DNA from: Fasciola hepatica | Lineage: Eukaryota; Platyhelminthes; Trematoda; Plagiorchiida; Fasciolidae | NCBI GenBank assembly: GCA_948099385.1 | Contig: CANUEZ040000165.1 | Span: 4,228,501 to 4,292,500, forward strand | Direction: 5' to 3' | DNA: 64,000 nt | Shown: positions 23,209 to 35,440 of the stretch, in pieces | Numbering within the stretch: position 1 is the stretch's first letter | How the letters are laid out: every line of letters begins with the position of its first letter | The notes under the pieces: generated by a model | What the model was told of the DNA's origin: nothing | Databases searched by the model: none | What the model saw: the letters and a program-made list of their open reading frames with translations, nothing else | Program-made: the position numbers and the translations under genes

Positions 23209-26200
23209 CTAGGCCTCAGGGTTATCAGCTCCTCCGTCTTCGCTCTCGAGTAGGTTAATACTGCGTATGTCACGAATGAGCACTCCGTTAGCTGTCTTCA
23301 CCTTCACCGTTCTTATCATTCCGTCAGTGCTTTTGATGGTTTCCGTAACTACTCCCAAAGACCAAGCGCTGAAATGTGCGCGTTCGTCGGCGATCATAAC
23401 CACGTCCCCAACTTTGAATGTTCTTGTTTTGGCCAGCCACTTCTGTCGAGTCTGCAAAGCCGGTAGGTTCTCCCGTAGCCATCGCCTCCAGAAGACCTTG
23501 GCCAGATAGTTCGCTTGCTTCCACCCGTGGAGGTAGCTCCCACGAAGGTTTACCGGCCCTTGGAAACCCTCGTTCGACGTTAGCATCAATAGGTTGTTTG
23601 GGGTGAGCGCCAGGTGGGTGGGGTCGCCGTTCAATACTGGAACCAGGGGGCGGTTGTTCAGGATTCGCTCCACCTCAGTCATGACGGTGTTCAGCGTCTC
23701 GTCGTCGGGCGGCTGCTGCTCCATGATTGACAGCAATATCCGTCTGGCGGACCGGATCATGCGTTCCCATATGCCGCCTCGGTGACTGGCCTGTGGGGGG
23801 TTGAAATGCCATCGTATGCCGTAGGCCACGGTTCGATTCTGCAGTTCGTCCCTGTTTATGTTCTTGTGCCAACGCTGCAATTCCCGTTGAGCGCCCACAA
23901 AGTTCGATCCATTTTCTGAGTATATATCGGCCGGTACGCGTCTTCGTTTGATAAATCTTTGCAAGGCCCGTAGAAACGAATCGGTCGTCATCGAATGTGC
24001 GACTTCTAGGTGTACCGCACGTGATTTCATGCACGTCATGATACATCCGTTTCGCTTTTCTAATCTTTTCCCGCACTTGATCCACAAGGGCCCGAAATAG
24101 TCCAACCCGGTGTCACTGAACGGCCACCAGCCCGTAGTCACCCTGCATTCTGGTAGTGGGGCCATGAGTTGTTTGCCTGCTGTGGCATTGCGTCTCCTGC
24201 ATTGCACACACCGTCGGATTACGCGTTTTACAGTCTCTCGTCCTCTCAACAAGCAAAGACGCTTTCGGATGACGCTCGTCACGTGACTTTCCCCGGCATG
24301 TCCCTCCACGGCGTGGACGTGTTGAATCATTAGCTCTACTACAGGTTGTCTCGCAGGCAGCAGTATAGGATACTTTGTGTCGAAGTTCAGGTGGGCGTTG
24401 GTCAGCCTACCATCCACCCGCAGCAGTCCGTTGATGAGTTTGGGGTTTAAACGCTTCAGCTCGCCTCTTGGAGATGGCATGTCTTCATTGGTTGGCCCCA
24501 CTTCTTCCGCCCTCTTGAGTTCTCGGGCGAAAGCCTCGCGTTGTATGATTCTGAAAATATCGTACTCTGCCGCTTGTAGCTCATCGGGACCTATCGGGCC
24601 GACCGGTATCCAACCTGAGGGCCGTAGCCCTTTCATGACTAGTAAATTTATCTTGAACCTGGTTAACCAAACTAGTGAACGAAGCGTCTTCATCCAGGAA
24701 GAAAGCCTGACCAGTCGCGATAGAATGGACGACGCTTCGACGACGTTGGTTGCTATCACTACGCCTTTGATCTCCAGTTCCAATTCCGTAGGAGTTTTAA
24801 TTCGAACACGGGCCAGTCCTGTTTGGGCAATTGCAGGAAGTTTGGCCCTCTCGTCCACGTGTCCAGTTGCCTGAAGTTGTTCGCACCTCGGGAGCACAGG
24901 TCGGCCGGATTATCGCCAGACCTGACATGACTCCACTGGTGCGTGGCTGATTCATCGTGGATAATCGTGAGCCGGTTAGCAACGAAAGTACTAAACCGGC
25001 TCCGGACGTTGTTAATGTAGTAAAGTACTATCGTTGAATCCGTCCAGAAGCTCACCAACCAAATGTAGAGATCGAAACATCTCTTCACAGCTTGCACCAC
25101 CCTGACTGCCAACACGGCTGCGCTGAGTTCAAGGCGTGGGATTGAGACCGACTTCAGTGGAGCAACGCGGGCTTTGGCGAACAGGATTCTCGTGGTATAT
25201 TGTCCATCTCTTGCGCACCATCGTCCGTACACCACAGCTCCATAACCGACTTCGGATGCATCGGAAAAGGCATGTAGTTCTCCAGTCCGTGTCGTATGGC
25301 CAGGAGTCAAACATCGTGGGATTCTTATGTCCCCTAATTTCTTCAAGGTGTTCAGAAATTCTTCCCAGTCCAGCCGGTCCCCTCGGTCCAGTGACTGGTC
25401 CCAATCAACTTTCTTACGGCACAGCCGCTGCAGCAAGATCTTTCCGAGTAGCAGCCATGGTGAGACGAAACCGAGCGGGTCGAACAAACTCGAGACGGCA
25501 GATAGTATGCCACGACGGGTTATTGGCAGCTCGGGAACGTTCAGTTCGAAAACAAAATCGTCCGTTTCCGCGTCCCATTGTATCCCCAAAGTGCGCTCGA
25601 TAGGAAGTGGAGAGCCGTCCAAATCTCTTACACTTTCGGCCTTTTCGTGATACGGGATGACTTTCAGCACTTCTGAAGCGTTCGACATCCATTTAGTTAG
25701 ATGGAAGCCGCCCTCTTCCAGCAATCTCTTCAGACCCCTGAACTGCTCTAGAGCTGATTTCACATCATCGAATGACCCAAGGTAGTCGTCGACGTAGAAG
25801 TTCCTGCTGACGCTTTCTACCACCGTCCGATGTACTAGATCGCCATGTTTGTTCGCTGATTCTCGGAGGGCGTAGTTTGCACAAAATGGTGACGATATGG
25901 CTCCGAAGGGGTGGACGGTCATCCTATAATTCACCACTGCATTGCCCCGGTCGCTCCCTTCCCACCACAGAAAACGCAAAGCATCTCGTTCTCCTACCGG
26001 AATCTTTACCTGATGGAACATTTCCCTAATGTCAGCAGACAAAGCCACTTTACCCACTCTGAAACGGCACAAAACATCGATCAGTGGTGTGGTCCAGTCA
26101 GGCCCCTGTAGTAGGCGATCGTTTAACGACTTGCCCTGGAACTTGGCCGCACAGTCGAAAACCACGCGCAGTTTATTGGGTTTCTTGGGGTTGATAACCG

Positions 26201-28406
26201 GATGGTGAGGCAGATACCAGATACCCCTTTTGCTGTCGGTGTTGACAGGCACCTTTTCAACGTAACCGAGGGCCTCGTTTCGCTTCATCAAATCCGCGTA
26301 TCGTTCCCACAGATTCTGGTCTCGAATGAAGCGTTCTTTTAGTCGTAGTAATCGTTGGAGAACATAATTTCTGTTGTCAGTCCACGGGTCGACCGGTGTG
26401 CGCCATGGGAGGGGAACCTCGAACTGTTTTTTGAGGCCTCTAGTGCCTTTCCCCCCCCCCATTTGTAGAGCGAAGTGATCCTCTTGAGACAACGTCGGTC
26501 TTTCGTCTCCAATGTCATGGAACTCCTTTTCATAAAGTCGTTGCAGATGATACTCTATGCGGTCCGTTTCGGCGGATAAGTAATTCACGGAACCACGTAC
26601 CCCTACTGGACCGTATAACATCCATTCCAGAGCCGTGCGTACGGCATAAGGTGCCTGGCGGTCGCCCACTCTTTGGTCAAGCACCCAATGCGCCTCTGGC
26701 ACATCGCATCCGATGAGGAGATCCACCTCATCATCTTCCCAGTCTACAACGGTTATATCCTGCAGGTGGGGCCACCGAGTCAAGATTGCGTTCACCGACC
26801 TTGGTGCTCGCATGGGGAGATCCGCTAACGTGAATGCCTCCGTTGGTTCAATTTCCTCGTTAGTGTCTAGAGAGATGAGTTGCAGCCTAAATCTACCGGC
26901 AGTCATTACCTGTGTTCCGCCCACCGTGCTCACTGCTAACGACGTCGCACATTTAGCCAGTTGGTGTTTCTCGGCAAACCGCTCTTTCACTAAAGTGGTG
27001 TCGGATCCACTATCAACGAAAGCCAACGCCTTGACTATCCCAGTCGGAGTCACCACTCCCACGGCCACTACGCCTAAACGTACCGGTTTACTGGCAGATT
27101 GTGAAGTTGAACAAATCACGCTGGGCTTGGCAATCGCCTCGGATATGGTTATTCTCGCCTGATGCAGCAGCCGATGGTGTCTGCCCGTGCAGCCCTCGTA
27201 ACCACATCGATTCCTTGTTCTACAGGCTGCTGCCCGGTGCGTGGTGTTGAGACAGATGAAACATGCTCCTGCCATCCTCGCCATTCCCCACCGTTCGTCT
27301 ATTGTGGCGTTGCCGAACTTGGGGCATTCTGGTAGGCCATGGCTAGTACCACAGGACCTGCAATTTGGTTTCGCCGTAGCATCTCGTGAAATGACGTGTG
27401 TGTTGGTCCAAGGCTGGTACTTTGGATGTTCCCGTACAGAGGTTTGGACTTGGCTAGTACCGGGCTTGTTTGCTCGGTTGCTGTCCCGGACGAGTCGGCC
27501 GAATCTGCTGTCAGCTATCTTCGTTTGCCTGTCTAAGTATTCAGTCAGGTCTTCGAAGTTGGCTTCTCTGTCGCTTCGGCTTATCCGTTCAGCTTCTTCC
27601 GCCCACCGACCCTGTAGTTCGGGAGAGAGGTGACGGACTATGCCTTTCGAAGTGTGCATGGCGTCTAGGTCAGCCCTGTAACCTAAATGGTCGAGGGCTA
27701 TTGAGCAGTTCTGCATCTTGATCACCAGGTCGGCCATGATGTAGACGTCGCCCTCGCTTCTCTATGCCTCTGCCATCACGCCCTCTATTAGGTTACGGGC
27801 TACTTTAGAAGGTTGGCCAAACAAGTCCCTCAGAATCTTTCTTGCCCTTGTGTAGCCTTGTTCTGGATCGAGCATGGTGCACCCGTCGATAGCTTCTCGC
27901 GCTCGGCCTCGGCAGTAGTGAGTAAGGTGAAGAAGCCTTTGCCCAGGGTCGGTTACCTTGTTTTCAACGAACGTCTCGAACTGCTTGACAAACTTGCAGT
28001 ATTGCTAAGCTCGCCCGTCGAAAACCGTTAACTCCACTCTAGGCAGATCGATCGATGGTGGTTTGTAGTCGGCGACCGGCGTGAGGTTCCCTACCTTATT
28101 GCACTCTAACCTATCGGAAGTGTCGAAGTCACTGGTCTCATGCTCTTGCTGTTTCTGTGTACACCTCTCTGCTTCCTGCGCCTGTAGTCTAGCCGAAAGT
28201 AACTGTTGCTCCAGTTCTAGTGTTCTCAGCTTATATAAATCGACATCCTTACGATCAATATTGTTTTCAATAACACATGAGCTAGCACTGACATTACTAG
28301 GCGATCAAGCATTAACTAAAGAATCATTTGTACCCAAAACCTCCCCAGAGACTCGCCGTATTACTTCCTGTCCGGATTCGACTGCTTTTGATCCTTTTCT
28401 TGGCAT
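23209..28406 (-). pseudogene. gag-pol: Pao gag-pol polyprotein gene, interrupted
   Basis: The likely gag ATG is at 28,406-28,404, 43 bp inside the 5' LTR. Gag has a coiled-coil-like segment near 28,230-28,140. Three in-frame stops break it: TGA at 28,307-28,305, TAG at 28,007-28,005 and TAG at 27,764-27,762. From an internal ATG at 27,737 the frame is open for 992 codons: zinc knuckles (residues ~126-190), protease DSGS (~242-245), RT with SADIREMFHQ (~568-577) and YVDD (648-651), RNase H with FSDAS, WTDS and the GDNPAD block (~824-945). A 1-nt frame change near 24,800 leads to a second frame (24,897-23,209). That frame holds the integrase zinc finger (His ~193-200, CVQC 230-233), the DYFGP Asp 266, YSENGSNF at 326-333, the WERM Glu 378 and a C-terminal DUF5641-like SH3 fold region ending at 23,209. 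The middle integrase Asp is Glu (codon 23,916-23,914). These breaks make the product non-functional. Confidence 0.93.
26451..26460. repeat. C10 homopolymer inside the Pao protease-RT linker
   Basis: Ten cytosines, encoding a Gly run on the minus strand. The frame stays open across it. Confidence 0.85.
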
Positions 28407-28448
28407 TTTGCGTGATTTTTCCTCGTTCCAAATAGATCTATTGAGTAT

Positions 28449-28827
28449 TGTTACGAACGTTTTCAGCAATGCGTAGCCAAATTCGCAACGGATCGCGAAA
28501 TGAGAAGGCCATTATCCGTGATAATTCTACGATACTAGATTATTAAAATAAACAATGACATAAACAATATACAAACCTTAATAATACGATCACAAGGACT
28601 CAACAACGAGAAACCGAATAGCAGCGTGTGAGCAGACAGCACGTGCGTCACGCAGGTCCTGAACAAGGATGTGCCAAAGTAGCGCTCTGGGCGCGAACAA
28701 ACAACATTTGGTCCAGAAAAACAACCAGTTCGTAGAGACAAGTCTATAGTGTATGGAAATGAGTGATGTTGGGAAAAACACTGAATCGCAAGGGAAAAAG
28801 GAGGATTCTCCACGACCGGCTGTTACA
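28449..28827 (-). repeat. 5' LTR of the Pao element
   Basis: 379 bp, the partner of 22,134-22,511, with the same TG...CA ends. The primer-binding site, expected just downstream in element orientation, is not obvious; a TTTGGAACGAGG stretch lies about 20 bp from the LTR end. Confidence 0.93.
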
Positions 28828-28832
28828 CAAGG
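28828..28832. other. Target-site duplication of the Pao element, right copy (CAAGG)
   Basis: Exact repeat of 22,129-22,133. Joining the two flanks at one copy gives the empty site. Confidence 0.85.
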
Positions 28833-31800
28833 CAATCGCACATACCAGATGCCCATTCCTAACGTAGTTGCTTGCTGACTTTTTTGAGCGGTTAAGAAGT
28901 GCGCAGAGGTGTATGACTGCGACCTCCTGCCTCAAGCGGATCAGAATCACGGCTGCGGAAGCCTTTTTCAGCGAGGGATGTAACGTGCAGCCAAAATTCA
29001 TACGGACAAATCACACGACTCGATACCGGAAGCAGGCATGGCCCACTCTTCGCCTCGATGGCTTACGATGCGTCGTTCCGTGGAAGCAGGGACAACAGTG
29101 CCAAGTCGCTGCAGCCCTCTAGTGTAGATGTAGATCTGAACGGAGCTGTTGACACTCCTAAGCAACCAACCTCAAAACAGCAATCCTCCCCTTGGTCTTT
29201 CTCTTGTGCAGCTTTCTCCACCCCGGTGTCACAGCTACTCCGAAGTTCCCAATATCTCCCTTGATTTGTCAACTTTTGGTCTGCCAGCCGCTAAACTTCA
29301 TGGTTCAGCCAGTACTTCTCTGGCACCATCAGCAACCTCAGCATTGCACCCCGTCGCTGCCCCCGGGAACCACCGGTGATGCAGTTCCAGGGCCAAGTGG
29401 AAACGTCCATCAAGATCTGACTTTCCGACCTCGTTACCGCAGCCTTCCACCGCCTAGCAACATCTCCCACATACCCGTCCTTAAGCCTAAATTTGTCTCC
29501 TTAGGAAGGTCAAAGCTCTTTCAGCGGATGGCCCGGTCCGCGAGGTCTGACTACGTAATAATAATGACAGCAATCGTATACTTCTTGGATGAGATAAAGA
29601 CACGTGTACAAGTCACGGCCATGGAATACCGCAATACTGGACAAAGTGAGGTATTCACAATTTTGAAATTTAGGGCTCACACGGTTGCGGTAATAAAACA
29701 ACAGAGTCAGTCATTGTTTGAGTGAACTAAAGTGGGGATAGTTAGCGCCACCAAAACAGGTAAGTTTCGACTTCGAGAAAGAGAAGTGGTGGTTAGCTAG
29801 CCAAATGCGTGAATGCAAATTAGAGCAGTACTCAAGAAAAATAAAAAAGCACTGTTTGCAAAAGACAGTTGAAAAATAGTGTCGGCTATCACATTAAGGA
29901 CAGGGGGCGAGGCAGGAATATTGCACAGCGTACATTCCGAGGTGCCGAAAATTGGTTGCGATGGATCTGGTGGTCGGAAATGGATCAAGCCAATCTACGG
30001 AGTTTGATGAGCTGTCCATTAGTATGGAAACGGAGTGTAAGGGAGTGAAGTAGAGATTGAAATAGGATTAGCAAGTCTAGAAGGGGACGTGAGGGTGCAC
30101 TGATCGGATATATAAAGGAAAACGGGCGAGTATGTTATCACAAGACACGGGTAAAAATAAAGCTTACACAGTTCGTCAGAGTGCAGTCAGAGGATACAAC
30201 TGGATATAGAGAGAATCGATCCAACACTGTATAACCAACTGTTGGGAAAGACTTTGATGTAAGTGCTAGTGAGTCGGGTATGATGACAAGATTGGTCTTC
30301 TTTAAATAGTAGGTTCCGTGCCATAAGAAAATTCACATGAAGACAAAAACTTCGCCAGGAATGCGGTTTGCTACTGGAGGGCGGTGACTGGTAGAAGGTC
30401 AGACCCGATAAGACAGCGGGAGTTACAAGAGTGTAAGTACAAGGTTTTCTGTATACGTGACAGAAAAATGAATAACAAACTTCTGATTGGCCACAGGTGG
30501 TTGGTATCCTTTTCGTCAAGACCTTGGATGCAGTTGATGGCACAAGGGGTAATGATGAAAGTAGCGGGCCAAAACATGGCCAGGTTGACTTTGGTTGACG
30601 AAATGGGGATAGCAAGCTGGAAAAGCAAACGGCAAAGGTTAGGTTTCGGAAATTAATTTCTTTACAGCAGCCCAGAGTGAATTGAACTGTTATTGAGGAG
30701 TACTGGAAATAGTAGTTGAGTCGGTGTGGAGTGACGCTTAATGTCAAGAATCCACTCGGCGGTCCGGGGCGATTATGGTGATGGATTTTAACTCTGGTTA
30801 TAGGATAAGGCTCAATGGCCATCCATGTGAGGTACCCAAGATGGCCCCAGTGGGAGTAAGTTTCAGTCAGTGGTCAATCCGATGAATCAAGTCGTCTGGT
30901 CTGCAGGGCAATCCGGAGGTGACCTCCAGTTGTCTGATGGACACCCAGTTGACTAGTACGGAGTGAAAGGTATCAGAAGTGTAGCTGTCTGAAGATTGCT
31001 CCGGCTGCAGGTTTAGATTGACGTTTGATTAGAAATCATACAACCGTAGTTTTGTTGTCCGGCGGCAAGCAGGCCTATTTGTTATGGATTAACGGGTGGA
31101 GACTGGTAGTTTTGTAGGGTATCTGGGTGATCGAGGAGTTATGGGAAAATATTAGGTGCAGGCACTGCCAGAGTGAAAAATGATTAATTTTTTAAGTGGA
31201 AGAAGAGATTACGGACCTAGATGAGGGCCAGGAATAAAAGGGAGTGCATTCAAAGAGAATCTGAAGAGGGAAATGAAAGGCGAACACATCGGACTGTTTG
31301 TTTTACCAGCTGTAGGCGAGGATGAGAAAAAATAGTGAAATTCAAAGAAAATACTGGGAGTTTGAAAAGAGACCAGTTTTTGCGGACGCTTTCGTGCCGG
31401 ATTTCAGTGGGGGTCATGAGAACTCAGAAGCATAGTCAAGCCATTTGGAAAATGGTCCTAAAAAACAATCAGCTTATGCGCGGATCGGCGGGGGTTGACT
31501 AATAAAGAATAGCAACCTGCGTGGTATCCTTCCAGTATACGGAAAAATACAAGTAAAAAGACGTTGGGAACGCTGAGGTACAGCCTGGGATAAGAGACTT
31601 AATAGAAGGTGAGCACCTACCAATGAGGAAAAAAGCAGTTTATTAGAGGAGCTTGTGGCATAGGTTAAGTTTATACCGTATCAAGCAAACCGCCGCGGAC
31701 TTTGGGCTACAAGATTAGTGCGCGGGCTCGAAGAGAACACAGACAGAGTGAATTTGTGCACGGTCATTTGTAAAAGTGCAATGACAGCCTTCCTATTTCC

Positions 31801-32149
31801 GACAACCATTACAGGCAAGGTTTAGGTCATAGTGTGAACGATAGGCGTATCAATGTCGGGGGGTCGTCAGAGAAGAAAAAGCAGGATATTGCTAAGTCCT
31901 AGTAAGCTTCTTCAGTTCCAACTGATCCTGTCTCGCGCCCCGGCTACCAGGCACATGGAACCAACGAAATTATGTGCGTTGGAGGTTGCAACATGCATTT
32001 CAACCCAAAATTCTCCAAACAACCTTCATAGCATACGAGAGTCCATTCAGTTGTCCATCCCACCGCAGAATTTGTCTCAGAGCATTAGCCGCACCCATCA
32101 GCCTCCATAACCTTCCCAAAAGACCTTCGTCTGCTCGACGGCTCATTCG
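28833..32149. other. Long stretch without recognisable genes
   Basis: Frames at 29,149-29,725 plus are Ser/Pro-rich and shift between frames; they could be a worn LINE ORF1 linker but no RRM or zinc motif is seen. The 211-codon minus frame at 30,187-30,822 is Ser/Leu/Pro-rich without motif and lies in purine-rich sequence (plus strand), so it is probably chance. I could not align the purine-rich part (30-31.8 kb) with R1. Confidence 0.35.
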
Positions 32150-32430
32150 ACTATTTTGCCCAGGTTCCCTTAAGCCACCATCCAGTCTGTGGTGACTTTG
32201 ACGTCACTAGCTTCCTCTGGAAAACCTACGCAGGGCCAGACAACCCAATAGACTTTGCTTCCTGCGTCAAAGTTGGCTTCTGGGACCAACGCGCAAATTC
32301 TTTACTCGGAGGAAACAACCTATTTGACTCAGCCTTCGCTTTGGGGGTATTTGATATAACTGCCCAAGTTATGCGTTACCACCCCAACGGTGGAAAAAGA
32401 ATGACGCCTCGAAGGTTATCTTTTTCTTAA
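32150..32430 (+). pseudogene. LINE endonuclease fragment
   Basis: CGDFDVTSFLWKTYAGP, with GDFD at 32,191-32,202, matches the GDFN block of LINE AP-like endonucleases (GDFNxPxIxW). A LFDSAFALG-like segment ~100 bp further fits the LDLVFT region. The SDH motif is not recognisable. It lies upstream of an RT in the same orientation, as expected for ORF2. Confidence 0.5.
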
Positions 32431-33004
32431 TATAACCCTGACTTTTTCGAGTCCTCATGGCCGACGCTGTCTGCGGACAAGACCAACACAGTAGCCACGT
32501 GGCATGCAAAAACCGGGCCAACTACATCGTTCCATATAACTAATGCCCTGCGTCCTACCAATTTAACATTATTGCAATGCGCAAGTTGAATGAGATTTCG
32601 GAACCCCGAAAATCACGTGGGTCAGCGCCTGGAAGGACGCAGGGCGACTTTCCCAAAATGCTATGATATTCCACTCTGTAAGCAGATATGTCGACCCCTT
32701 CAGAATGTTCGCTGGCCTTCTTATAACATTGCTCTAAAACAAACAGCCAAGCTCCAATGAACCGTAAAAGTTCACCAAAATATTCGGCTTACAAAGAATC
32801 AAAGACCACGGGCCTCTTTCGAGAGTACAGTACCCAATACAAACAACATCTTTATGACGTCGTCGGTTTCAACCCTCGAAGCCCTCTGCTTATCTTTCTG
32901 GATATCAATGGCGCATGATTTATTTGTGATGCCCCTAAACTTGATTCACTAACTATTCACAACTCAGGCTGGTTAAAGCTTACATTCTGGGGTATACTCA
33001 GGCC

Positions 33005-34190
33005 TCAGTCACCGGTTCGCCCTTCGAAGAGCCCAGGCCTTGATGGCCCCTCAACAGCACTCCTAATGCGAGGCGAGAGTGAAGTGTCCACATCGCTACC
33101 TAATGTAATAAACCTCTCCTTTAAGTGGAATCTCTTTTCCCTACCATGGAACACGTCTGTAGTAAGTCTCCACTGCGAAGAGGACTGCTTTATGGGCTGG
33201 TAGCTGTCATGCAATCATTCGACCCTGTCCACATCGAAATCATTGGAAGGACCCGTACAAGAGCATTTGTCTAATTACTTGCTCAATCAGGAACTTGTCT
33301 ATACTGGTCAGCACGGCTTTTTAAAAGGTCTTTTTTACACCACTTGCCATTTTGACCTTCTTAGCCAGACTACTGACGCATCAGGCAAAGCCAAAACGCT
33401 AGTCCTTATTAAACTCGATGTGACAAAAGCTCTTGATCTGGGTCCTAACACAAGTCTTCTTCTTAAGCCTTATGGGCGGGAGGTCTCTGGTCCACGGCAC
33501 ACTTGTTTCACTTGATATCCACCAGACTGAACTCAGATAGCCTCCGTAGACGGTTGGGAATCAAAAGCATCACCTTTCGCTAATAGAGTAATAAAAGGCA
33601 GCTTTCAAGGTTTATCGTAGATTTCTTTCTATAATAACGACGTTTCCAGTTAGTCACCATGTCACCTTTTACAACTTTTCTAATGATATCAAAACAGTAC
33701 ACGAGTCCCAACCTCATAATGTTCAGAATTCCATTTGAAGTGCAATCAACGGCCAAGGACAACTTAATCATTGGCTTCTAACCTCAGGAATGGAATTCCC
33801 GGCTTAAAGCATTTCGCACTTGACCCTCGGATGTAAGGTATCCCCCAACCTGATGATAAACTTCAGACCGACGGTTTGCTTTGGCGTTATCGTGCACAAT
33901 ATCTACAAAGCAGTAGCGTGCAGTTTGCCGCCTTTAGTAAACGTAACTGGTTTAATACTTGCCGGTCCTCGCAGTTCCAGACAAAACGCGCATCCCCAAG
34001 GCCAGCTAGTCCCAATGTGGCCCTGCTTCTCTTTACTCAACCATCGGTCTTCACGACCGGTTTTTGGAAAACTGCTGCCTTCCTCTTTATATAACAATGA
34101 GCCAGCAATACAAAGTAAAACTCTCCCAGCCCAAGAATTTCAACTCTTGAAATATCCCTCGACGACCGAAATAAATAACCGACACTGAAT
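33005..34190 (+). pseudogene. LINE reverse transcriptase, decayed
   Basis: KSPGLDGP at about 33,026-33,049 is the entry block. GQHGFLKG at 33,306-33,329 is followed by LIKLDVTKALD (about 33,405-33,437), a worn YLDFxKAFD palm motif. NFSNDIKTV at 33,673-33,699 stands at the catalytic box (FADDIK), with one Asp replaced. LNHWLLTSGMEF downstream corresponds to the LxxWxxxxGMxLN block. Frame changes and stops occur between the blocks. The FxNDIK box resembles that of the 5.7-kb minus-strand copy, so the two may be one family. Confidence 0.65.
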
Positions 34191-35440
34191 CCTAGAATAT
34201 CAAACCTTTTCGTCCGTGTCCTCTTGGTTTTCAACTTCTTTCCCTTCCATCCCGACTTTCATTTCCCCCAAGTTTCTGACTCAGCCTCAGTTCGTTCTCC
34301 CTAGATGACCTACTACAGGATTTCATCCCAAACACTTATCTTCTAATAGCTGCCCGTTTCCTTGGTTGTGTGTTCTCTTATTTTCTCGCATGAAAATTAT
34401 TCTGTGTCGTCCTGGATTCAAAAACTGCAAACTACCCACGATTATCGTCTTTCTATCCGCCTCTACCGTACCTTCTCCCCTAAAAGCAGCTTTTCAATCC
34501 ATACCAGATGACCAAGAGTGGACACTGATAGTCTTAAGCACGATCCGGTGTTGTAATAGATGGGCGCTTAAAAGCAGCCTTGTGATTAACAACGTCCATG
34601 TCCTGCCCCGTGTGTTCACTCAGTCCTGCTTTGCGTCCTTCCAGCCCGTCGCAGCGGACCCTCTGAAGTAAAAGCATAAATGTCGTAGCTTCCTCTGAGT
34701 GTGATGAAAACTGGCCACCTCCAGCAGTTGCGAAAAAAGGCAATACTCTTTAAATTACCGTAGGGTGGAGGGCTAATTGAAAGTCCCTATATAGACTCAA
34801 CCAGCCACCTGCTAAAAATAGTAAGAAATAAAAGGAAGAGATCCACCAGAATCACTTTTATCCCAAAATGCCACTCTTATTGAGCTGTGATGGAAATTGG
34901 CAAGGTTCGTTTACTGGTATGTCTCCCATCAGCTCAGGCCTGATCGCGGGATAGTGGAAGCTCCACACCACTCTTGTTCACCGGGCACCATTTGGTTCTA
35001 CGCACAAGAACGACTCAGATGATAACAGAGTGGACTCTCCCACAGTAGCTTCCTGAGGCGATGACCAAAAAGGGTCCGATAAGAAGGAAAACTGACTGTG
35101 GGTCACAACGATGGCGGGTGGAGCAACTCGTAGCCAGTTCACATGAATCCCGAATCGAGGACAGGATTGACCCAGTTAATACGGTACACAAGTACGCGAC
35201 CAAATAGACTCAGTGGTTAAGTCCAAGGGTTCAAAGTCCTCTGGTCCAAGCACGACCGTCAGAAACGGTTCATGGAAAATTCAAATATCTCACACAAGAG
35301 ATACATTGGGGACCTGTTGCTGAGCTGGGCATCAACAGGGGAGCACACTAAGGAAGACTTTAAAAGAATCATACCGGACATTTCTTTAAGTCCGAAGGTT
35401 GCGCCGGAACCAAGTCCACAGCGTCCACTGAAACCGGAAT
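34191..35440. other. No recognisable gene; left flank of the giant palindrome
   Basis: A 90-bp area near 35,195-35,260 has weak tRNA-like A-box and B-box similarity, judged too poor to call. The frame 35,272-35,529 plus (85 codons) crosses the palindrome boundary and has no motif. Confidence 0.35.

Larger units (their letters stand above)
22134..28827 (-). mobile_element. Complete BEL/Pao LTR retrotransposon (6.69 kb)
   Basis: The element is bounded by two ~378-bp LTRs with TG...CA ends (TGTAAC / GTTACA) and by a perfect 5-bp target duplication CAAGG. Between them, read on the minus strand, come gag with zinc knuckles, aspartic protease, RT, RNase H and integrase. The order PR-RT-RH-IN and the protein motifs are those of BEL/Pao. 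By eye the LTRs differ at about eight positions plus one 1-bp indel (about 98% identity), so insertion was fairly recent. Coding function is broken by three in-frame stops and one frameshift, so this copy is not autonomous. The long opposite-strand open frames inside it are shadows. Confidence 0.95.

Noticed and set aside
24377..24874. 165-codon plus-strand frame inside Pao
   Set aside because: Antisense shadow of the pol gene (RNase H/integrase region); no motif of its own. The same applies to plus frames at 25,136-25,603, 26,713-27,162 and 27,241-27,633.
30187..30822. 211-codon minus-strand frame
   Set aside because: Composition (Ser, Leu, Pro, Phe) is what the complement of a purine-rich strand gives by chance; no domain, no start or splice context.
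35195..35262. tRNA-like A box (CTCAGTGGTTAAG) and B box (GGGTTCAAAGTCC)
   Set aside because: The two boxes are only about 8 bp apart and no cloverleaf can be drawn; at most a remnant of a tRNA-derived SINE.
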